From Thraustochytrium sp. TN22 (taxonomy: Eukaryota; Sar; Bigyra; Thraustochytrida; Thraustochytriidae), in NCBI GenBank assembly GCA_013306675.1, contig JABLUY010000032.1:62001-126000 (forward strand): 64,000 nucleotides of DNA, given 5' to 3'. Made by a program: the position numbers and the translations under genes. Under the pieces are notes generated by a model that made no database searches, was not told where the DNA came from, and saw nothing but the letters and a program-made list of their open reading frames with translations. Below are positions 58,312 through 64,000 of this stretch, in pieces. The number at the start of each line of letters is the position of its first letter. The first letter of the stretch is position 1.

Positions 58312-60223
58312 GGCGGCGGCGCCCGTTGACGCTCGCTCTCACGATTCGCCAGCCCTGCCGCAAGCTGTCTTGCTGACGCGACGCTGCTGCGTTGCCGGCC
58401 CGTACCAGCCCGCGCTGCGCCGCGCCACGCCGCGCCGCGCCACAGGATCCCGCCGCGCAGCCGCGCGCCGCTCAGCGTGGCCGGCCGGCTTCGTCTTCTG
58501 CCTGAGCTGCTTCGTCCGTGCTGCCAGACATGACTCGACCTGACACACAGCAACTTGGAGAGAAGGAACTGCTGACTCCAAGCATCATCAAGAGAGGGAA
58601 GAGTGGGAATGGCGTGAGCGCAAGCGCGGATACGAGCCCACCGCACATGCGAGCGCGCATGCGGGCAGCTAAGTTCCGACTGCAAGCAAAAGCATGCTCA
58701 CATGCTCAGCACGTCAGGACCGCCTACTGCCACGCAAAAAGGAAGACAAAGCAAACCAAGCCGCGACGTTGAGTGGAGTACGTTGTCACAGAAGAAGGAT
58801 TGTGTGCGTAGCCGCCAGCCTGAGCGGGAGGAGACCTCAAATGTCACAGGCCTCTGATTTCCAGCGGCGGCTGCATACGAATACACACATGTGACTGTGA
58901 CGTAGGATTCATGCGGATTTAGTAAAGAACGAGAACGCCGGGGAAGCTTGGGTTGCAGCAGGCTGCTTGCTGCAGCCTACTGGAGCACAGCCTGAGCAAA
59001 GCGCAGCTCGCAGATTCTAGGTTCTAACGTTTTTTAACTTGAACTGGCGGGTCGTCCGGCTCCGCGATTGGCACGGCGCGGCTGGTCAGGCGAGCTGCTG
59101 CTCTCGCCACAACGGCAGCCTGAGACGCGCGCTCAAGACTCGGAGATGGTAGGGTCCTGCAACCGCATGGCACGGCGCCGGGCGCAGACGCAACTTCTGC
59201 GACCGCACGGCCGCTGCGCCGCCGCCGGGCACCATGGAACGCAAGGGTCCGCCTCCGACTTGGAGGTTGCGGTGAGGCGCGAGCTGGTCCTGGCTGCGGC
59301 GTGCGCCGCCAGGGCCTGGCTCACTGGCGCGAAAACTCGACGAACGACTGCAGCCAGGCGGGTCCTTCAACCACCAACAGCCCAAGAACCCACGGCCGGT
59401 CCATCCCCCATGCCAGGCTTGGCTGGCATGACAACTTGACGTCTTCCTTCGAGTCTGAGCGGGCAGTAGTGCCTCGCCAGTCGGAGTCGGACCCGGTGCG
59501 GCTGCATGATCCCCCGCTGGGGCACTGGAGCTCCGCGGGCCCGACGCTGGAGCACGTTCGAGACGCCGCGCCCTGCCTCTAGCTAGCTCTTAGTCGGTAG
59601 TCGAGCCGAGTCGAGTCGAGACGAGTCCGGGTCGAGTCCGAGACTCGGTCGAGACGCCCTTCATCTCACGGACAGTGAGGCCGCCGCGCCGTCGCCTCGA
59701 TGCGCGTACGCCGCGCAGCCAGCGCTCGCAGAACCGCAGCCGGGCGGTCCGGATCCCACCGTGCCAGTGCACACTTCCGCCGGTCCATCCCCGTGTGGGT
59801 GCGGTCTGGGCCGTCTGGCGGGCTGCAGCCTACTAGCCTAGTAGCCTCAGCAGCCTGTGGCCCTGTGAGCTAGCTAGCTAGTAAGGCCCGGCACCGGGCC
59901 ACGTCCGGTCCGAGTCCCGCGGGACAGCTGACGAAAACAAGACAACGCAAGCCTCGCACGCACGACAGCGGCCAGCCAGCCTTGGCTTTTCTTTGCCCGC
60001 CGGGCCGAGAAACGGAGAGGGAGGCAGGCTGGGAGGGATGCTGGCTGGCGGAGGGCCAGGCAACGTGCTGGAATTGGTGGCTGGCTACAGACTTGCGCAT
60101 TCGCCGGGTACAAGTTGCCACACCCAGCACTGCGAGCTGAAGCCGGACTGCAGCTCACTGTCAGAATGTGTCAGTGTCAGCTCTCCCTCTCTATCTCTGT
60201 CTCTGTCTCTGTCTCTGTCTCTG

Positions 60224-60254
<31 letters not shown>

Positions 60255-60667
60255 TTCTATCTCTCAAAGGAAAGATTGTAGCAAACGAACGCTGTCCGTC
60301 CTCTAGGCTAGCTAGCTGGCTAGGTCAGAAGCTTGGCTGCGCCCCTCACAACGGCGGCGAGCACTGGAAGACTCGACGAGGCGAGGAGTCCGAGTCACGG
60401 TGGGTGGCGCGATGGCACGAAGAAATCTGGGCCTGCGCGGAGGCGAACGTTGTATCCAGGCTCGAAGACGCGATGGACGCGCCGTCACGGCTGCCTGAGC
60501 TGCTCACACACACACGCATACACGCACATACACACATGTACGTGGTGGCAGGAGTTGGCAGCGAGAGCTGCAGGGGCAAGACCTGCAGGTGCGGCTGGCC
60601 AGGCCAAGCAAAACCGAATTGCCAAAGAAGCGAGAGCAGCTGCAGTCAAAGCAGCCGCGCGAACAAG
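58312..60667. other. 2.35-kb divergent spacer between Sec5 and lipase genes
   Basis: Holds a GCGCC tract at 58415-58441 facing Sec5, CTAG islands at about 59578-59588, 59871-59883 and 60307-60322, a GAGTC-type repeat at about 59592-59657, and a CTCTGT tract at 60180-60264. The frame of the lipase gene is open leftwards into the CT tract but without a convincing start. No gene is recognised. Confidence 0.6.
60180..60264 (+). repeat. (CTCTGT)n / (CT)n microsatellite
   Basis: About 85 bp of CTCTGT hexamers flanked by CT units, about 400 bp before the lipase ATG. Confidence 0.92.
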
Positions 60668-61927
60668 ATGCAGGTGGCTGCCTCGAACCCGTCGTTCCGC
60701 GGCAATCCGACGCAGTCCGTGGTGATCCCTGACGAGGAAGGCTCAACGCGGTCGTGGCGCAAGATCGCTCTGCGCACCTTTGTCGTGCTGGGCGTCGTGG
60801 GCCTCTCCGCTGGGCTGGGCTACCTGGCCGGCCAGAGCGTCGGGTCCGACAGCTCGAGTGGAAGCTCGGCGCAGGACGCCGTGTCGCAGGCGCAGGCAAC
60901 GCTGCAGTTCGCTTTTCAAGATGAGGCGAACGAGGCTTTCACCGCCAACCTGACGGCCACGCAGATCAACTCGCTCCTGGACGACTACGAGGCGGACCCG
61001 GCGGCGTGGGATGACCAGTTCATGACTGCTGACATCATGGAGGCGCTCAAGGCGCTGCGCGACAGCGAGCAGAGCGATAGTCTGCAGCGGCGCGAGCTGC
61101 GCGGTGGCGTGGACGCCGTCCGCCGCGACGCCTACCGCGAGCTGGCGCTGTCCTCCTCGCAGAACACGCTGGCTTCTGTCGCCTGGGGCCAGATTGAGAC
61201 CACCACGTACCCGGACGCCGTGGTGTCCGGCAGCGACAGGGCTACGGTCTTCCGCACGACGGACAACATCTACGGCACTTCGGGCGGCTCGTCCGGCAGC
61301 ATCTGCTGGGTCATCGCCGAGGAGAGCGGTGATGTGGCGGACTGGGCCGGCAACCTGAACTTGGGCGACGAAGACCTGACCTCCATCAAGAAGTACACCT
61401 ATCGCGCTGAGGAATGCGGTTGCGAGAAGTACACGTGGTGGTGGTGCTCCACCTACAAGTCGTGCTCCGCCTACAAGTACTACAGCAACGGCTACGACGG
61501 CTTCACGCAGCCGTACAACGCCATGCGCCTTGCCATCTGGAGCCGCATTCAGTCCAAGTGCTCCTCCACCGACCGCCTCGTTCTAGCCGGCTACTCTCGC
61601 GGTGCCGGCATTCTCAACGCGCTCGCCTACGTCATCTACAAGGATAGCCTCTGGAACCTCGGCCGCACGGTCTACGTGAACTACGGCTCCCCGCGCACGC
61701 TCTCGGACTCGCTCTCGGACGAGGTGCACGGCAAGTTTGAGCAGCTCCGCCTGGTCTACGAAAAGGATCCGGTGCCTTCGGTCCCGTACGGCTGGATGGG
61801 CTACAAGCACTTTGGCACGATGAAGTGCAACAACTGCGGTTACACCGAGGGGCGCGACAACCCCAACTTCTCCTGGGCTATCGACGGCGGCATCTCCGAT
61901 CACCTGTCCTACGGCGTCTGGTTCTGA
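60668..61927 (+). CDS. Class 3 lipase-like alpha/beta hydrolase, signal-anchored
   Basis: 419 aa from ATG 60668. A short cytosolic N terminus (about 37 residues) precedes one hydrophobic helix (FVVLGVVGLSAGLGYLAGQ), so it is probably type II membrane-anchored with the enzyme outside or in the lumen. After a spacer, the fold carries the nucleophile elbow AGYSRGAG (Ser310), an acid in YEKDPVPSVPYGW (Asp367) and a terminal His in SDHLSYGVW (His412), the order and spacing of fungal-type class 3 lipases (for example the DPVP..P block). Cysteine pairs (CGC, CNNC) suggest disulfides and a secretory location. The substrate, whether triglyceride, galactolipid or phospholipid, is not readable. Confidence 0.82.
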   Translation: MQVAASNPSFRGNPTQSVVIPDEEGSTRSWRKIALRTFVVLGVVGLSAGLGYLAGQSVGSDSSSGSSAQDAVSQAQATLQFAFQDEANEAFTANLTATQINSLLDDYEADPAAWDDQFMTADIMEALKALRDSEQSDSLQRRELRGGVDAVRRDAYRELALSSSQNTLASVAWGQIETTTYPDAVVSGSDRATVFRTTDNIYGTSGGSSGSICWVIAEESGDVADWAGNLNLGDEDLTSIKKYTYRAEECGCEKYTWWWCSTYKSCSAYKYYSNGYDGFTQPYNAMRLAIWSRIQSKCSSTDRLVLAGYSRGAGILNALAYVIYKDSLWNLGRTVYVNYGSPRTLSDSLSDEVHGKFEQLRLVYEKDPVPSVPYGWMGYKHFGTMKCNNCGYTEGRDNPNFSWAIDGGISDHLSYGVWF

Positions 61928-62801
61928 TCATTCCACTGCGCTCGCGTCGTGTGTCTTTCTTTTCTGCGCCGCTCTTGCTTGGTCCTCGCCACCACGCACC
62001 ACCTATTTAGCACGGCGACCCATCTCGCCGACTCCGTCCAATTCTACTTTTATGTTGCTGTCTATTTGCTCCTCTTTCTTCGCATCCATCTCCCTTCAAG
62101 TTGCTCCCATTCCAGCTCCACTCCGTGGCCACACAGTTCGGCTCCTTGGGCTACTTTCGCGAAGCGGTCCCGCCACCAGCCAGCTTTGACCATCCCAAGT
62201 CCTCTCAGCCTGCTGAGCTATCTCTGACCAAAGCTCACGAACGACATAACTTACCACTGACGGTGCCCTCTTCTGAGCTAACTAGCTTAGTTAGCTGGCT
62301 AACTTAGCTGAAGCGAGCGACCATGGGACTCGCGCTGTCCCCAATCGTCCGCCTCTGGTACGGCTCCCCAGCGAGGGCTCGGTTCCTGGGCGGTGCCGCA
62401 GCCGTGCCGCGCTCCAGAAGGTCGGTGCACGGCCGCCTTACCCAGTCCCGTGCGCGCAGCTCTGCTCGCAGGCCTTGGCCCCGCCATTAAGGTACAGGCG
62501 CGCGCACATACACACACCCTCGCTCGCGCGCGCGCACGCCGCGGCGAGGGCGCAGCGGCCGCTCTGCGCAGAAGGTGCCACCTGGACGCGCGACGCCGCC
62601 TCGTAGCAGCAGAACCGATTGAGCGAGGGAAGGAGTCCGCCGCGTGCGCTGTGCGAGCGTCGGCAGCACTTGCCCGGCCCCGCCCGCCCCGCCCGCCCCG
62701 CGTGCCTGCCTCTTCGAGCCGCCGCAGCGCCGCGTCGAGGCTCCGTTCGGTTGCGTCGGCGTCAGGCGCAGCAGCAGCAGCACCAAGACCAGACCAGCAC
62801 C
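61928..62801. other. Spacer between lipase and CAP-TPR genes
   Basis: About 875 bp. The left part is pyrimidine-rich 3' UTR. A degenerate CTAG/TTAG cluster lies at about 62276-62308, and a CCCCGCC triplet (GC-box-like) at 62674-62700, about 100 bp before the next ATG. Confidence 0.6.
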
Positions 62802-64000
62802 ATGACGGAGGAGCAGCAGCCGCCGGTGGCACCGGACACGAGCGGCGTGGACTCGGCAAAGCTGGCCGCGAAGCGCGCGGACTACTATGACAAGTGGGAC
62901 AAGATGACCAAGGAGACCGTGGACGAGATCGAGAAGGAGGAGGAGGAGCAGGCCGCGGAGGCCGCCGCGGCGCTGGGCCTGGACAAGAACGAGCCCAAGT
63001 CCGAGGCAGAGCGGCGCGACCGTGAGAAGCGCGAGGCGCTCAAGGAGGCCAAGAAGGCCTGGGACCAGCGGCAGCTGTCGGAGGCGGCCATGCGGAAGGT
63101 CTACGGCGAGGAGACCAGCGGCAAGGAGGTCACGGTCACTGCCGAGGACCTCGGCGACAAGCGCGTGGTGGCCTTCAAGGGCGCCAAGGGCAGCACTTTC
63201 ACGCTGCCGGCAACGCTGCAGGCCAAGCTGGTCAAGGTCTTCATCGAGGAGTGCGAGGACTGCACCTTCAACGTGGAGGCCGTGACCATTACGAGCCACA
63301 TCGAGGTTTCCAACTGCACCAACTGCAAGGTGCTCTTCCGCGCCGTGAACCATATTCTGCAGGCCGATCTCTGCAAGGGCCTCGAGGTGCGCTACGCGCC
63401 TGGCGTCTTCCAGGCCGGCGAGCACAAGGTCATCCACGCGGGCGTGGAGGACTCCTCGCTGCACATCCACCACCCGGAGGGCCACGTACATTCGGAGGAT
63501 ATCTGTTACGTCAAGCTGGGCGCCGCTGAGCACGACGCCGAGAAGCCGACCGAGGTGCAGTACGTCTCGCACGTCAAGGACGGCGAGCTCCTCACGGAGC
63601 GCGTCTACCGGTCGCGCGGCAACATGCCGCTCACGCAGGCCGAGATTGAGGCTGCCGAGGCGGCCGGCGACGGCGATGGGCTGCAGTCGCGTGAGCGTGC
63701 CGCTGAGCTCAAGAAGATTGGCGGCAACGAGGCCTTTGCCGAGGGCAACTACGCGCAGGCCTGTATCTTTTACGCCGAGGGCCTCGATATTGCTCCCGAG
63801 ACCTCGGAGCTCGTCCCGGTGCTCTGGTGCAACCTCGCCTTTGCCCGTCTCAAGCTGGGTCACCATGCCGAGGCCATCGAGGCGGCCGACGAGGCGCTCA
63901 CGCGCAAGCCCGACATGTGCAAGGCACTCTTCAGGAAAGGCTGTGCGCTGCATGCTATGAAGCGCTACCGCGAGGCTGCTATCGAGCTTAGCAAGGCGCT
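62802..64000 (+). CDS. CAP/cofactor-C-like beta-helix plus TPR protein, 3' end outside window
   Basis: Open from ATG 62802 to the window edge (399 full codons, no stop). An acidic, Lys-rich helical leader (DYYDKWDKMTKETVDEIEKE) is followed near residues 105-260 by a beta-rich segment (GSTFTLPATLQAKLVKVFIE, CTFNVEAVTITSHIEVSNC, CKVLFRAVNHILQADLCKG) with the strand rhythm of the CAP/cofactor-C right-handed helix fold. From about 300, TPR repeats begin (LKKIGGNEAFAEGNYAQACI, WCNLAFARLKLGHHAEAIEA, CKALFRKGCALHAMKRYREA). The K-x3-N, N and K-x3-R positions fit the carboxylate clamp that binds Hsp90/Hsp70 tails. It is therefore possibly a chaperone adaptor for actin or tubulin work; that is inference. 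The opposite strand is also open but shows no recognisable domain. Confidence 0.83.
   Translation, partial: MTEEQQPPVAPDTSGVDSAKLAAKRADYYDKWDKMTKETVDEIEKEEEEQAAEAAAALGLDKNEPKSEAERRDREKREALKEAKKAWDQRQLSEAAMRKVYGEETSGKEVTVTAEDLGDKRVVAFKGAKGSTFTLPATLQAKLVKVFIEECEDCTFNVEAVTITSHIEVSNCTNCKVLFRAVNHILQADLCKGLEVRYAPGVFQAGEHKVIHAGVEDSSLHIHHPEGHVHSEDICYVKLGAAEHDAEKPTEVQYVSHVKDGELLTERVYRSRGNMPLTQAEIEAAEAAGDGDGLQSRERAAELKKIGGNEAFAEGNYAQACIFYAEGLDIAPETSELVPVLWCNLAFARLKLGHHAEAIEAADEALTRKPDMCKALFRKGCALHAMKRYREAAIELSKA

Noticed and set aside
59878-60158. Overlapping minus-strand frames ending at 59870-59880
   Set aside because: Same cause: a CTAG island ends all three frames. No conserved feature.
59993-60667. 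225-residue N-terminal extension of the lipase
   Set aside because: Encoded largely by the CTCTGT microsatellite and random-looking sequence; ATG 60668 places the anchor helix normally.
62487-63953. 488-codon minus-strand frame at the right end
   Set aside because: The sense strand carries TPR repeats and a good ATG; the antisense reading is Leu/Arg-rich without motifs.
1-64000. Transposons or virus-like elements
   Set aside because: No transposase, reverse transcriptase, integrase, capsid or terminal-repeat structure was seen; the repeats are all simple or minisatellite type.

Overview
This is a gene-dense, strongly GC-rich stretch of a eukaryotic nuclear genome. I recognise 23 protein genes, two of them cut by the window edges. 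Twenty show a single open frame. Three are split by short GT-AG introns (74, 88, 124 and 104 nt). The gene set is that of a flagellate protist: CFAP299, a calaxin-like EF-hand protein, dynactin p27, Sec31, exocyst Sec5, Ecm29 and a mucolipin-type TRP channel. A secreted metalloprotease has a long Ser/Pro/Thr stalk of the PSxAPT type that is common in stramenopiles. My best guess is a stramenopile, perhaps a thraustochytrid (Labyrinthulomycetes); this rests on gene content and style only. I saw no transposon, virus-like element, CRISPR array or rRNA, and could not confirm any tRNA.

Layout, left to right: cardiolipin synthase (5' cut), a MAP3K-like kinase, a membrane-anchored metalloprotease and a secreted sulfatase (1-9.5 kb); a coiled-coil protein, a PAP2 phosphatase, a thiamine-pyrophosphate-type mitochondrial carrier and a second coiled-coil protein (9.7-16.7 kb); Sec31, an IQ/zinc-motif coiled-coil protein and a RING-plus-BRCT BRCA1-like protein (18.9-28.4 kb); dynactin 6, Ecm29 and an MFS transporter, all on the minus strand (28.8-38.2 kb); a TPR-IQ-LRR protein, thioredoxin, the EF-hand/CFAP299 divergent pair and the TRP channel (39.2-48.4 kb); a repeat-built secreted/anchored protein of unknown family, Sec5 with a large N-terminal extension, a membrane-anchored class 3 lipase, and a CAP-like plus TPR protein cut by the right edge (48.7-64 kb).

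There are no operons. Genes alternate in divergent pairs with repeat-rich promoters and convergent pairs with very short tails (77 bp at the closest). Two sequence habits recur between genes. First, short (CTAG)n islands, which carry stop codons in all six frames. Second, (GGCGC)n pentanucleotide tracts upstream of start codons, nearly always in the same orientation relative to a neighbouring gene. Long open frames on the antisense of several genes (up to about 1,587 codons opposite SEC31) are taken to be by-products of GC-rich codon use.

The best candidates for something undescribed are the modular repeat protein at 48720-51413, the BRCA1-like protein with a Tudor-like insert, the CAP-TPR protein at the right end, the 600-residue Sec5 extension, and the strand-polar GGCGC tracts.
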